The position numbers and the translations under genes were made by a program. Under the pieces are notes generated by a model. It did not search any database and was not told the DNA's origin. It saw nothing but the letters and a program-made list of their open reading frames with translations. Source: JADJXV01 sp046328995 (GTDB lineage Bacteria > Bacteroidota > Ignavibacteria > Kapaibacteriales > UBA961). From it: a stretch of DNA of 64,000 nucleotides. The stretch covers positions 682,001 to 746,000 of the forward strand of contig JAXLVN010000002.1 of the NCBI GenBank assembly GCA_046328995.1, in the 5' to 3' direction. Each line of letters opens with the position of its first letter. Position 1 is the first letter of the stretch. Shown here in pieces: positions 1 through 9,089 of the stretch.

Positions 1-2
1 GG

Positions 3-806
3 AGGCCATCTGATAACCCATTGATAGCGCATATTGCTACAATTCGTCAGGTGTCTGAAATCGCGATAGATATTCCCGATGAATTCTACCGCTTAGCCGA
101 AGCGTTTTTTCCGGGCGCGCTCACAATTGTGCTCAAGCGGAATCCGCGCGTGCCGGCGATTGTTTCGGCCGGACTCGATACGATAGCCGTGCGGATGCCG
201 AATCATCCGATCGCGCTTGCGCTCATCAACGCTGTCGGCGAGCCGCTCGTCGCGCCGTCTGCGAATCTTTCGGGCAGGCCGAGTCCGACAAGCGCGCAGC
301 ATGTGCTCGATGATCTTGGCGGGCGGATTGCAGCCGTGATTGACGGCGGACCCTGTGTGGTGGGAATTGAATCAACGGTGCTCAATATTCTCACGCCGAC
401 GCCGGTGATTCTGCGTCCGGGAGCGGTGACCCGCGAACAGCTTGAGCGCGTGCTTGGCAGGGAAATTCTCGTGCATGATGCTGCCTCGCCGGAGGTGCCG
501 CTTGCTCCCGGCATGAAGTACCGGCATTATGCGCCGTTGGCGCGGATACGACTCGTGCAGTCTTGGGCGGAAATTCAAGCGATACCGGAGCCGGCGGACG
601 GTCTGCGGCGGTTGATTCTCGCCAATACACGGCCGGATTTTCCTGTTCATACGGAGGTGCGGGCTGTCACTGCTGCGACGCTCTATGGAGAATTTCGCCG
701 GGCTGATGCCGAAAATTTCGCGGAAATCGTTATTTTGTGTGATAATACGGTCGAGCATGACCCCGCGCTCATGAATCGCATCGTAAAAGCCGCCTCGAAA
801 TCGTAA
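3..806 (+). CDS. sua5: L-threonylcarbamoyladenylate synthase, Sua5 type (5' end cut by window)
   Basis: Makes threonylcarbamoyl-AMP from threonine, bicarbonate and ATP, the first step of the t6A37 modification of ANN-decoding tRNAs in the cytoplasm. The frame is open to the window edge and reads RPSDNPLIAHI before any good start, the conserved end of the KxR(x)SxxN-type motif of YrdC proteins, so about 50 N-terminal residues are missing; the TTG at 21 is not a real start. Further support is the PSANLSG motif and IDGG/GIESTV segments of the YrdC domain, followed by the PGMKYRHYAP linker that marks the two-domain Sua5 form and a short C-terminal Sua5 domain. HPr follows after 31 bases on the same strand. 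Confidence 0.92.
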   Translation, partial: RPSDNPLIAHIATIRQVSEIAIDIPDEFYRLAEAFFPGALTIVLKRNPRVPAIVSAGLDTIAVRMPNHPIALALINAVGEPLVAPSANLSGRPSPTSAQHVLDDLGGRIAAVIDGGPCVVGIESTVLNILTPTPVILRPGAVTREQLERVLGREILVHDAASPEVPLAPGMKYRHYAPLARIRLVQSWAEIQAIPEPADGLRRLILANTRPDFPVHTEVRAVTAATLYGEFRRADAENFAEIVILCDNTVEHDPALMNRIVKAASKS

Positions 807-837
807 ATTTCGGGCAAGTTCAACGAATACTTTCCGT

Positions 838-1104
838 ATGCTCCAAGAAACTCTAACTGTTCGCAATCGTGCCGGCTTACACACACGCCCGGCCGCCATG
901 CTCGTCAAATTGGCATCAAAATTCAAGTGTGATGTGTACCTTAATCGCGACGGCTACGATATCAATGCCAAGAGTATTATTGGTGTGATGACGCTCGCGG
1001 CCGAGCAGGGGAGTGAGCTCATTCTCACGACGGACGGGGCTGATGAGCAGCCGGCGCTTGACGAACTCCGCGCGCTTTTTGAGTCCGGTTTCGGGGAATT
1101 ATAG
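838..1104 (+). CDS. ptsH: HPr family phosphocarrier protein
   Basis: An 88-residue protein of normal HPr length. His15 lies in the AGLHTRPAA motif, the site phosphorylated by enzyme I, and Ser46 lies in AKSIIGVMTLAA, the site used by HPr kinase. No other PTS gene is in the window, so it may have a regulatory role or act with components elsewhere, as is common in Bacteroidota relatives with incomplete PTS systems; that is inference. It follows the Sua5 gene closely on the same strand and may be co-transcribed with it. Confidence 0.93.
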   Translation: MLQETLTVRNRAGLHTRPAAMLVKLASKFKCDVYLNRDGYDINAKSIIGVMTLAAEQGSELILTTDGADEQPALDELRALFESGFGEL

Positions 1105-1422
1105 GTCTCAAAATCGCGAAAATTCCGCAGTGTGATTTCTTGGTAATTTATGGTATGAATCCACCATTCATGCTGACTGCGCAGAAACACGACATTACTT
1201 GTAACCTCTATTTTTCAATGTAAATTAGAGTGATGTCGGTATTCACCCTGCTTCTCTCCTGCTTCCTGTCCTCACGTAATATCCCGGGGATTTTTGGCTA
1301 AAATGCTAATTCATGGCTCTCAATTTCTCGGAAATCCTTATTTTGTGTTGCCTTCTATCGTTTTGCAGTGCGATGGGCACCTCCATTAACAATTCAATTG
1401 TTCAATTTCATCTGGAATTTTT
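1105..1422 (+). other. Intergenic stretch upstream of the Ig-repeat gene
   Basis: About 320 bases between HPr and the large exported protein. I see no convincing gene: the open frame from 1313 overlaps the true start in another frame and has no family features. A GGAA at about 1413 precedes the ATG at 1423 and can serve as a weak ribosome binding site. No clear terminator or TANNTTTG promoter was found. Confidence 0.5.
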
Positions 1423-4400
1423 ATGCGTTTTCTACGCTTTTTTGCGGCGATACTCATCGTGTGTATCTCCGGCACGCTGGGCGCGTATGCCCAATCCAAT
1501 CCGGCGTCGGCATTTGACCTTTCGACCGGAACGTATTCGATGACCTCGTTCGCAGCTACATCAGCTGCCGGGACCTATCCTCCGAATATGATTTTTCATG
1601 TATCTGCGACCCTCGACCCGGACTATAATGCAGCCATGACCGGCGATTGGACGGCGGCGTACAATCTGACCGGCAGCAGCCGTTTCACGGGAAATGATGC
1701 TAATGGTATTTACCTTGCCAATACAAGTGGAATAAACACAGGGCAAGGGTATATAGGAGCGATAGTTATGTCGCTCAATGCGACCGGCAGAGCGAATATT
1801 CAGGTGAATTTTTTATGTGGTATGATCACGCAATCGACCGGCGGCTCGGGTCCGAAAGTATTTTCATTACGTCTGCAATACAGAACGAGCACCGCAGCTG
1901 CCTGGACGGATGTACCGGGACCGATTGATTATTCCACAAATGGTCTGGTGAACGGATCAACGCAAAATTTCTCGGCTACACTGCCAATTGATGCTAATAA
2001 TCAACCGCTGGTCCAATTACGTTGGAAATATTTTTCAACTTCTCTTCCCGCTGGCAGCGGTCGCCCTACTATTCGATTAGATGATATTACCGTTTCGAGT
2101 AACTCGACTCTCGGTATTCCGGCGAAGTTTATGGTGACCAATATTACCCCTGCTTCACCCTCCTCTACAAGTACATTCTCGGCGATTGTTCAATCTGCCG
2201 ATGCGACGAATATTTCGGCTAATGTGGCGAGTGCAACGGCATTTACATTGTCACTTGCTGCCGGAACCGGTACTCTCGGCGGTACATTGACCGGTACAAT
2301 TCCTGCCGGGAGCAGTTCGGTTGTTGTCTCGGGAATTACCTACAACAAGCCCGAAACCAATGTGCAGATTACCGCTACCCGTACCTCGGGCGATCTCCTC
2401 TCTATCGGTACAAGTGCCCCATTTACTGTAGGAATAGGCGCTACACTTGCCGTGATGAATAATTTACAGACGACAGGCAATGCAGGCAAAAAATTCCGAA
2501 CCTTTACCGTGGAAGCGCGCCGGCCGGATAATTCCGTCGATGCAAGCTATGTCGGTAGTGTGACACTTGCCAGGGTTTCAGGTGCCGGTACACTCGGTGG
2601 CACGCTCACCCAACCGCTGGTGAATGGAGTGGCGACCTTTACTGATGTGACCTTCTCAAACGCCGGTACATACGTGCTTTCGGCGACTACGACCGGATTG
2701 CCGCTTGCGCAAAGTTCGTCGATTCAAGTCTATGGACGCCTGACAATGACCGAACTCATGATCCCGAAATTCATGAAATCTGCCACGAGCACGACGCGTA
2801 TTCCTGCGTTTGCTCTTATTAAATTAGACAGTTTAATTCCAAATACCACCTATCGCTACTTTACCGGTGCGGTGACATCGCCGACGCAGGCAAATACCAT
2901 CGGTGGCGGTGTGACGCTGCATTATGATGCGACGACACAAACATATGTATCGAATAGTAACCGTAATCTACTCTCAACGGCTACCGATTATTCGACCTTC
3001 ACGACCGCAGCCGGACAGACTTCTCTCACGATGTGGGTGAATATGCTGCCATCGGGCAATGCGGCATTCAACGAAGGTAATTCCGTTTACTGGCGGATAA
3101 TTATGACCGATACCCCGGTAGCCGGCATTCCTGCCGATACTTTTAATACGACATCGACTACCAAAACCCTGGAATACGGTGCATTCTCGACCAATGGCAC
3201 CGGTATTCAGGATGTGCAGTCGGGGCTCTCTCCTAAAACATATGTTGTGCTCTTTGATAATACAGCCGCTACCGGTAATCCTATCGCTACTGCTCTTGTG
3301 CAGGATGACGGCACGACGGTCGCAGCGGGTACAACCGTACCGTACTATGCTAATCTCGAAAGCGTTTCCGGTGCATGGTCGACGATTATTCCCAACAACT
3401 TACCTACCGGTATCCGCCGCGTAGAACAGCGCCGTATGGATGGTACGCTGATTAATGCCTGGAGTGATATCGACGGTGTGTGGGCGGGTGTCAATACCGT
3501 GAGTCAGAACACGGGGACAACGCCGATTGATTTCAAGACGCCGCAACTCATTATTACATCGCCTCTTGGAGGTGAACAGTACTGTACGGGAAGCGGTGCG
3601 AATATCCGCTGGGTATCCCGTGGTATCCAATCAATGATGATCGAATACTCCCGGAATAATTCACCGTTTTCGACCATTGTCACCGATGCCAACGGATTCG
3701 CTCAGGCCTATACATGGGCAATGGGAGATATCACGGACTCGACGACGTCGCTGGTGTTTAGACTGACCGACTTCGAACATCAAAATGTAACGGCAACGAC
3801 AGGAAAAACAGCCGCTTATACGCCGACTGCGATTACCGTACAGCCACTCTCGCAGAACACCTGTACCGGAGATTCTATCGTTCTCGTCGTACGCTCCTCG
3901 GGCAATGTAGTTCGCTATCAATGGCAAAAAGACGGAGCCGATATTTTAGGCGCGACCGAGCGTATTCTTACTCTCCGCAATGTGACGACCGGTACTTCCG
4001 GCTTCTATACCTGTAATGTCGTTGGCTTCGGACCATGCGGTACATCGACGACCCGTATCGCCACGGTATTCGTGACGCCTCCGATTCAGATTGTGAAGCA
4101 GCCGGAAGATATGACTGCCGCCGAGGGCTCAACGGCTAAAATCAGCGTCGATGTCATCGGTACCGATAGCCATAAATTTCAGTGGTATCGCGGCACGACT
4201 CCGATACAAAATTCTGTCCGTATCAGTGGCGCGCAAGAAGCTACACTTATTATTCGTGATTTCAAGGTCAGTGATGCCGGGTCGAACTATTACTGCGTTA
4301 TTTCAGGTTCACTCCCCTGCGGCACTGCCACTACCCGTACGACACGAGTCGCCTATGGTGTGATTGAAATCCGACCGTTCAGAAGAGATACCGTCACTGT

Positions 4401-5466
4401 CTGCGAAGGACAAACGGCACAAATGTTTACTCCAGGTTCGGCGATTTCGGTTATTCCTGCCGGCACCCCCCTGACCTATCAATGGATGCGCAATGGCAAG
4501 CCGATTGTAGCCAGCGCTAAATACAGTAATCCTACTCAGACTTCATGGACAATTAGTTCTGTATCTAAAGCCGATCAAGGTGAATATACTCTCCAAGTCT
4601 CTGCCCCTTCAATTAATGGACAAGATGCGAAGGTTGTATATTTGCAGGTAGTTACCAAGGCACAATTCAAGACTCGTCCCGAAGCGGTGATTGAGGTATG
4701 TGCAAGCGCCTCCTATAATCTAAGCGTCGAACCTATGGATTCCGTCGGTGTGACCTATCGCTGGATGAAAAATGGCGTTCTTGATACAGCAAGTAAAGGG
4801 AAAAATCTCACCGGAAAACTACTGGCCTCCGGTCTCAACGATACGACCGTGCATGTCATGTGTATCGTATCGACCCTCTGCAGCAGCGATACGTCGATGA
4901 CCGAAGTGCGGTTAATTCCCAAACCAAGCATCGTCGCGCAGCATAAAGCGCTCGATACCGTGAAAACCGGAGGAACGATTTACCTTGGCGTTTCTGCAGT
5001 TAGCAAGCGTCCGCTTCAATATCGCTGGCGCAAAGACGGTAAGATATTAGACGGAGTATTTACGCCGCAATACACAAAGAAAGACGTTGTAATAGCCGAC
5101 TCCGGAACGTATGAATGCCTCGTCATCAATGAATGCGACACCACGATTGCCAAAACAAGAATGGTCGTTATCCGCTCGACCGATGTGGCTGAAAATAATG
5201 AATTTGGCTATCAACTCGGACAAAGTATTCCTAATCCAGCCACGCTTCAGGCATCGGTCGCATTCGTTCTTCCTGAAGAAACAAATGCTACACTCACGCT
5301 CACAGACCTTCTCGGCAGAACGCTGATGACAAGCAATCTCGGACTCTTATCAGCCGGTGAACACAGCACATCCATCGGACTCGAAACTATACCGAATGGC
5401 GTGTATTTCTACACACTTACAACGCCTAAAGTGACGCTGACCCGCCGCCTTGAAGTGGTGAAATAA
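1423..5466 (+). CDS. Secreted multi-domain Ig-like protein with T9SS C-terminal sorting domain
   Basis: A 1347-residue exported protein. Residues 1-24 form a signal peptide ending GAYAQ. Residues about 25-230 resemble a beta-sandwich seen in Bacteroidota surface proteins, about 230-440 hold two bacterial Ig-like repeats rich in Ser/Thr, and about 800-1260 hold three to four immunoglobulin folds, recognisable by Cys pairs with YQWQKDG, FQWYRG, YQWMRNG and YRWRKDG cores followed by GFYTC/GTYEC. The last 80 residues (from about 1265, PNPATLQAS, then LLGRTL and PNGVYFYTL, ending in basic LEVVK) are a type A T9SS sorting domain, so it is probably secreted or attached to the cell surface. The natural ligand is unknown; adhesion or matrix binding is inference. 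It converges on the next gene across a strong terminator. Confidence 0.88.
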   Translation: MRFLRFFAAILIVCISGTLGAYAQSNPASAFDLSTGTYSMTSFAATSAAGTYPPNMIFHVSATLDPDYNAAMTGDWTAAYNLTGSSRFTGNDANGIYLANTSGINTGQGYIGAIVMSLNATGRANIQVNFLCGMITQSTGGSGPKVFSLRLQYRTSTAAAWTDVPGPIDYSTNGLVNGSTQNFSATLPIDANNQPLVQLRWKYFSTSLPAGSGRPTIRLDDITVSSNSTLGIPAKFMVTNITPASPSSTSTFSAIVQSADATNISANVASATAFTLSLAAGTGTLGGTLTGTIPAGSSSVVVSGITYNKPETNVQITATRTSGDLLSIGTSAPFTVGIGATLAVMNNLQTTGNAGKKFRTFTVEARRPDNSVDASYVGSVTLARVSGAGTLGGTLTQPLVNGVATFTDVTFSNAGTYVLSATTTGLPLAQSSSIQVYGRLTMTELMIPKFMKSATSTTRIPAFALIKLDSLIPNTTYRYFTGAVTSPTQANTIGGGVTLHYDATTQTYVSNSNRNLLSTATDYSTFTTAAGQTSLTMWVNMLPSGNAAFNEGNSVYWRIIMTDTPVAGIPADTFNTTSTTKTLEYGAFSTNGTGIQDVQSGLSPKTYVVLFDNTAATGNPIATALVQDDGTTVAAGTTVPYYANLESVSGAWSTIIPNNLPTGIRRVEQRRMDGTLINAWSDIDGVWAGVNTVSQNTGTTPIDFKTPQLIITSPLGGEQYCTGSGANIRWVSRGIQSMMIEYSRNNSPFSTIVTDANGFAQAYTWAMGDITDSTTSLVFRLTDFEHQNVTATTGKTAAYTPTAITVQPLSQNTCTGDSIVLVVRSSGNVVRYQWQKDGADILGATERILTLRNVTTGTSGFYTCNVVGFGPCGTSTTRIATVFVTPPIQIVKQPEDMTAAEGSTAKISVDVIGTDSHKFQWYRGTTPIQNSVRISGAQEATLIIRDFKVSDAGSNYYCVISGSLPCGTATTRTTRVAYGVIEIRPFRRDTVTVCEGQTAQMFTPGSAISVIPAGTPLTYQWMRNGKPIVASAKYSNPTQTSWTISSVSKADQGEYTLQVSAPSINGQDAKVVYLQVVTKAQFKTRPEAVIEVCASASYNLSVEPMDSVGVTYRWMKNGVLDTASKGKNLTGKLLASGLNDTTVHVMCIVSTLCSSDTSMTEVRLIPKPSIVAQHKALDTVKTGGTIYLGVSAVSKRPLQYRWRKDGKILDGVFTPQYTKKDVVIADSGTYECLVINECDTTIAKTRMVVIRSTDVAENNEFGYQLGQSIPNPATLQASVAFVLPEETNATLTLTDLLGRTLMTSNLGLLSAGEHSTSIGLETIPNGVYFYTLTTPKVTLTRRLEVVK

Positions 5467-5501
5467 GATAGAAATTCCTTCGCTTGTATTCCGGGCGATA
5501 A

Positions 5502-5547
5502 AAACACAAAGCCCTTCGAGAGGATACTCTCGAAGGGCTTTGTGTTT
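5502..5547. terminator. Bidirectional hairpin terminator between convergent genes
   Basis: A perfect 21-bp inverted repeat (5502-5522 and 5527-5547) with a four-base GATA loop; the core is GCCCTTCGAGAG and the outer stem is AAACACAAA/TTTGTGTTT, giving A- and T-rich flanks on both sides. It lies 36 bases after one stop codon and 20 bases after the other, so it can end both transcripts. Confidence 0.85.
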
Positions 5548-5567
5548 ATTCATACTATATTCCGTGA

Positions 5568-6758
5568 TTATTCCTGCTTCACCAGTACGGTAGATTGATT
5601 GCCAATTCTGACGATATACACGCCAACCGCCAAGAAATTCAGTGCAGTAGTATCGTATCGCCTGAATTCCAGAAGTTGTACGCCGGTAAGCGAATAGATT
5701 GTCACGAGCGCATCTTCGGAGAAATTACCCTGTATCGCCACACGGCCATTCGAAGGATTAGGAATGAGTCGAATCTCATCCGGTGATGGAAAGTTGCGGT
5801 CGTTCTCAACTGTGGAGGGAGGAGTTGTTGATACAACAACCCCCTGAGCACCAACGGCATAGCAAGATGTAGCACTTACTCCGCATACAGAATAGAGCGT
5901 CACAGTGGTGGTGCTTGTTTCTTGGGTCCATGTTGCTCCTCCATTGGTGGTATGCAGGATGATGCCAAGCTCGCCAACTGCCCAACCCACGCCGGTATTG
6001 ACAAATTGAATGCTGTAGAGTCGCTTTGTTGTGCCAATTACATGTGGTAATCCACTTTCTTGTGCCTCCCATGTGAGTCCACCGTCGGAGGTGTGAAATA
6101 TTTCACCGACGAGCGTACTGTACCATCCATGCAGACTATCAGCAAAATATATATCACTGATGTAAGAGGTGATCTTCTGCTGTAAAATTGTCCAGCCGGC
6201 GCCATCATTGGTACTGAGAATTACTCCTCCGGCTACAGCCCAGCCCTTTGTGCCGACAAAAGACATGTTTTCAATATCAACCGTGAGTCCGCTTGTCTGC
6301 GACTGCCAGGTAGCGCCATGATCTTCACTCTTGAGGATAGTTCCATTTGCTCCCACTGCCCAGCCGACTCCATCGGGGAGAATCACAATGGCATTAAGCA
6401 TACTTACTGTGCCGGTTGGCCGCTGCGACCACGTTTTACCGCCATTGGTAGTCGTAAGGATGAGTCCGGAATCGCCGGTAATCCATCCATTGAATGGGTC
6501 TGTAAAATAGACACCTGTCAACGCTTGGGTCGTTCCACTGTGCTGCTTTTGCCAGGTGAGACCATGATTCTGCGTAGCGTAGATAGCGCCGTTGAAACCC
6601 ACGATCCAGCCGATGTCCGGTGAACTAAAATACGTATGCGTGAAGAATTCATCAGGAGACAATTGTAATTTTTGCCAGGCGTTACCGGCAAGCAGAGTAA
6701 AAGAATTGACAAACACAAGGAGTGCAAGAAGCACGGCGAAGGAGTGAGACTTTTTCAT
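5568..6758 (-). CDS. YCF48/BNR-type beta-propeller protein with T9SS sorting domain
   Basis: A 396-residue exported protein. A signal peptide (about residues 1-25, ending FTLLAG) is followed by six or so propeller blades of the YCF48 kind, each carrying GWAVG or GWITG and TTNGGKTW/TSDGGLTW turns, to about residue 310. Residues about 325-396 (PNPSNGRVAIQG, YSLTGVQLLEF, VGVYIVRIG) form a T9SS sorting domain. In plants and cyanobacteria YCF48/HCF136 assists photosystem II assembly, but this fold is widespread in non-phototrophic Bacteroidota and no photosystem role is implied. The next minus-strand gene lies 44 bases upstream and encodes another propeller. Confidence 0.87.
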   Translation of the reverse strand: MKKSHSFAVLLALLVFVNSFTLLAGNAWQKLQLSPDEFFTHTYFSSPDIGWIVGFNGAIYATQNHGLTWQKQHSGTTQALTGVYFTDPFNGWITGDSGLILTTTNGGKTWSQRPTGTVSMLNAIVILPDGVGWAVGANGTILKSEDHGATWQSQTSGLTVDIENMSFVGTKGWAVAGGVILSTNDGAGWTILQQKITSYISDIYFADSLHGWYSTLVGEIFHTSDGGLTWEAQESGLPHVIGTTKRLYSIQFVNTGVGWAVGELGIILHTTNGGATWTQETSTTTVTLYSVCGVSATSCYAVGAQGVVVSTTPPSTVENDRNFPSPDEIRLIPNPSNGRVAIQGNFSEDALVTIYSLTGVQLLEFRRYDTTALNFLAVGVYIVRIGNQSTVLVKQE

Positions 6759-6802
6759 GATTGTTCCTTTAATATATTGAATGGAAAGTGAAATAAAGAC
6801 TA

Positions 6803-8830
6803 CTACAGTTTAGTAAAAAGTGCTGACTTTGTACCGATGTGCAGGATGTAGCATCCTGATAATAAACTACTTATATCGTAGTATGCGGAATAAGGGTATT
6901 CCGAAATTTTATTCCCGAGTACGGAATAAATCTCGACGATATCAGTTGGAAGAAAATCCCCGTGAATCTGTAGAATATCATTCACCGGCTGCGGCGATAG
7001 CAGAAGATGCTGTTCGGGGGCGGCCTGTACATCACTTTCGTCAACGGCGCTCGTCGCACCGGTCTTGAAGGATGCCGAGAGCGAACCCGTCGAGTCGTAA
7101 TCCGGCGCTGAGGCAATGACAAACCAATAATAGGTGGTATTCGGCAGCAAATCAGCCGTCAGTGAGTCGGCGGTAATATGATGAAAATTATGCGCCGGAG
7201 CATCATCAAATGCCTGCGGAAAATTCCCAATCGTCGTAATACGCACGCGGTAATGCGTCGCACGGTCGTCTTTTTTCCAATGAAAGGTGACCCTTGTTGA
7301 CGGAAGAACACTATCCTTCACCGGCGCAATCGGCGTGGGCTGATTGAGATACGGCAGCTTCGGCTTGTCGGGAATAATCGCTAATGCCGGAGCAGACCAT
7401 TCACCCCGGAGCGTGTCGCTGATAGCCATAATACGCGCAAAATAATACATGCCGTAGGTGCATTCCGGCAAGGCAAGTTCGGTCGCCGTCAGAATCGTAT
7501 CAAGGAATTTCTTCGGCGTGTCGAAGATATCATAATTGATGTAATTAATTTTAAATTCAGGCACTTCTTTCCCTACTTGTACTCTGTAGCGCTTGGCTCC
7601 TACGATGCTGTTCCAGCGCAAGGTATAATAAAGCGTGGACTGCTTCTCAAATGCCAATACCGGCGGCGCGAGCAGATTATTTCCGGTGGCAAAGAACATA
7701 TTATTACCCGTCATACCGAAGAATCGATTGGTGTCAATCATAGCCAGCGCTTTGCTCGGTGTGGCGCGATATCCAGACCCATACGGCCACGGATAGAGCG
7801 ACCACGTCGTCCCGCCGTCACGGGTCATCCAGTAGTCATCCCGCGCGAAAAGTAAACCGTACCGGTCATTATAAAACGTAATCACATCACCGGCCGACAC
7901 ACCGCGACCCAGCGTATCCATTATCCGTATCCATGTCTTGGCACTGTCGGTCGTTTTGTACGCCACAGTGCGATATTGATCGCCCACGCCGTTCGAGCTG
8001 CCACCGGTGCAATAGCCGGTCTTGAAATCGGTAAAGAAATAATGCTGCATGTCTTTCATGGCAGCACGCGCCGTCCATGTAGCACCGCCATCGGAGGTGA
8101 AATACACCGTATGCTGCGTACTGACAATGAGTTGCGTTGCCGTCAATGCCTGCATCTCGAGAATATCACCGCCGTCGAACGGTGTTTGTTGTGGCTTCCA
8201 CGTCTTGCCGCCATCGGTGGTTTTGTAGAGTTGCGCATAGCCCGGCGAGCCAACCGGAACGCCGGAGGTGAGGTAGCCGACAGAGGCATCTGCCATTGCT
8301 AAGATATTACGGTCACAGGTTACGGCCGGTGTCTGGATTTCGATACGTTCCCACGACTTGCCTTCGTCTGTTGAACGGAGAATATAGGGATATAAGGTGC
8401 CGTAGTAGGAGTCGGCATTAGGATTCTTCTCATCTTTCCAGCTCTCGGAGGCGAGCACGAGAATGAGATCTTTGGTAGGTCGGGCAACGGAGGAATAAAA
8501 ACGTTTAAGCCAGTAACCGGGAAGGAATTTACCGAGTTGAACCGAGTCGATGTTGAATCCCATCTCCGAGCGGACATTCCGCCACGATGCGCCGCTGTCA
8601 TCGGAGAGCTTGACGACGTTAGCGTCGGCATTGCCATATCCGGCGTCGGACGAAACGACCGCAAGATACTGCTTGTCGGTGGCGGCTAAATTGTTGTAGC
8701 AATGACTTGCGACAAAACTACCCTTGCCGACGAGTTTCCACTCAGGTACAAAGGTTAGCTGCGCATTTGACGGTAAAAAGCTCAGTACCAGTACGGCGAT
8801 GAGCGCGATGAGTGGTCGTAGAATGTTCAT
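6803..8830 (-). CDS. Secreted BNR-propeller and fibronectin-III protein with T9SS sorting domain
   Basis: A 675-residue exported protein. Residues 1-24 are a signal peptide ending LPSNAQ. Residues about 25-375 carry sialidase/BNR-like Asp-box turns (SDDSGASW, STDEGKSW, TTDGGKTW, TSDGGATW, TRDGGTTW), typical of a seven-bladed propeller. Residues about 385-590 include two fibronectin type III-like modules (RYRVQVGKE, HYRVRITTIG, TYYWFVIAS). The end, about 605-675 (LSPQPVNDILQIHG, YSVLGNKISEY, SGCYILHIG), is a T9SS sorting domain. No sialidase catalytic set is evident, so it is probably structural or binding. It sits upstream of, and co-directional with, the YCF48-like gene. Confidence 0.86.
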   Translation of the reverse strand: MNILRPLIALIAVLVLSFLPSNAQLTFVPEWKLVGKGSFVASHCYNNLAATDKQYLAVVSSDAGYGNADANVVKLSDDSGASWRNVRSEMGFNIDSVQLGKFLPGYWLKRFYSSVARPTKDLILVLASESWKDEKNPNADSYYGTLYPYILRSTDEGKSWERIEIQTPAVTCDRNILAMADASVGYLTSGVPVGSPGYAQLYKTTDGGKTWKPQQTPFDGGDILEMQALTATQLIVSTQHTVYFTSDGGATWTARAAMKDMQHYFFTDFKTGYCTGGSSNGVGDQYRTVAYKTTDSAKTWIRIMDTLGRGVSAGDVITFYNDRYGLLFARDDYWMTRDGGTTWSLYPWPYGSGYRATPSKALAMIDTNRFFGMTGNNMFFATGNNLLAPPVLAFEKQSTLYYTLRWNSIVGAKRYRVQVGKEVPEFKINYINYDIFDTPKKFLDTILTATELALPECTYGMYYFARIMAISDTLRGEWSAPALAIIPDKPKLPYLNQPTPIAPVKDSVLPSTRVTFHWKKDDRATHYRVRITTIGNFPQAFDDAPAHNFHHITADSLTADLLPNTTYYWFVIASAPDYDSTGSLSASFKTGATSAVDESDVQAAPEQHLLLSPQPVNDILQIHGDFLPTDIVEIYSVLGNKISEYPYSAYYDISSLLSGCYILHIGTKSALFTKL

Positions 8831-8994
8831 AAATACTCCTCGGAATAGATTGTATAGAATTTCGGCGATTCGTTCTCATCGCCGCCTCAGGAGTAAAGAC
8901 ACAATATCCGCCCCAATCGTGACACATTTTTATCCTGTATTTTTCCTGTATAGTCATGGAAAATTACAGATCTCTGACAGTTGTTGTGGAACAT

Positions 8995-9075
8995 AGAATT
9001 TTGGTCGTAGGGGCGAATGCAATTCGCCCCTACGACCAACCAAATCATCACCACAAAATTGTCAGAGACCAATAA
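8995..9075. repeat. Nested palindromic repeat (GGGGCGAATTCGCCCC family)
   Basis: The centre is a near-perfect palindrome: arms 9001-9018 and 9022-9039 (GGTCGTAGGGGCGAAT and its complement) around GCA. Outside it a second inverted pair, CTCTGACAGTTGTTGTGG (from about 8965) and CCACAAAATTGTCAGAG (to about 9070), extends the structure. The core GTAGGGGCGAAT recurs at 58626, 58742 and 59045, so this is a dispersed family. It occupies most of the 260 bases between the propeller gene and the regulator gene. Confidence 0.75.
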
Positions 9076-9089
9076 TTGCTTGGAATTGA

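Noticed and set aside
1313..1543. Open frame overlapping the start of the Ig-repeat gene
   Set aside because: It overlaps the signal-peptide region of the real gene in another frame and has no family features.
5568..6758. Photosystem II assembly factor
   Set aside because: YCF48-like blades are common in non-phototrophs; signal peptide and T9SS domain show an exported protein.
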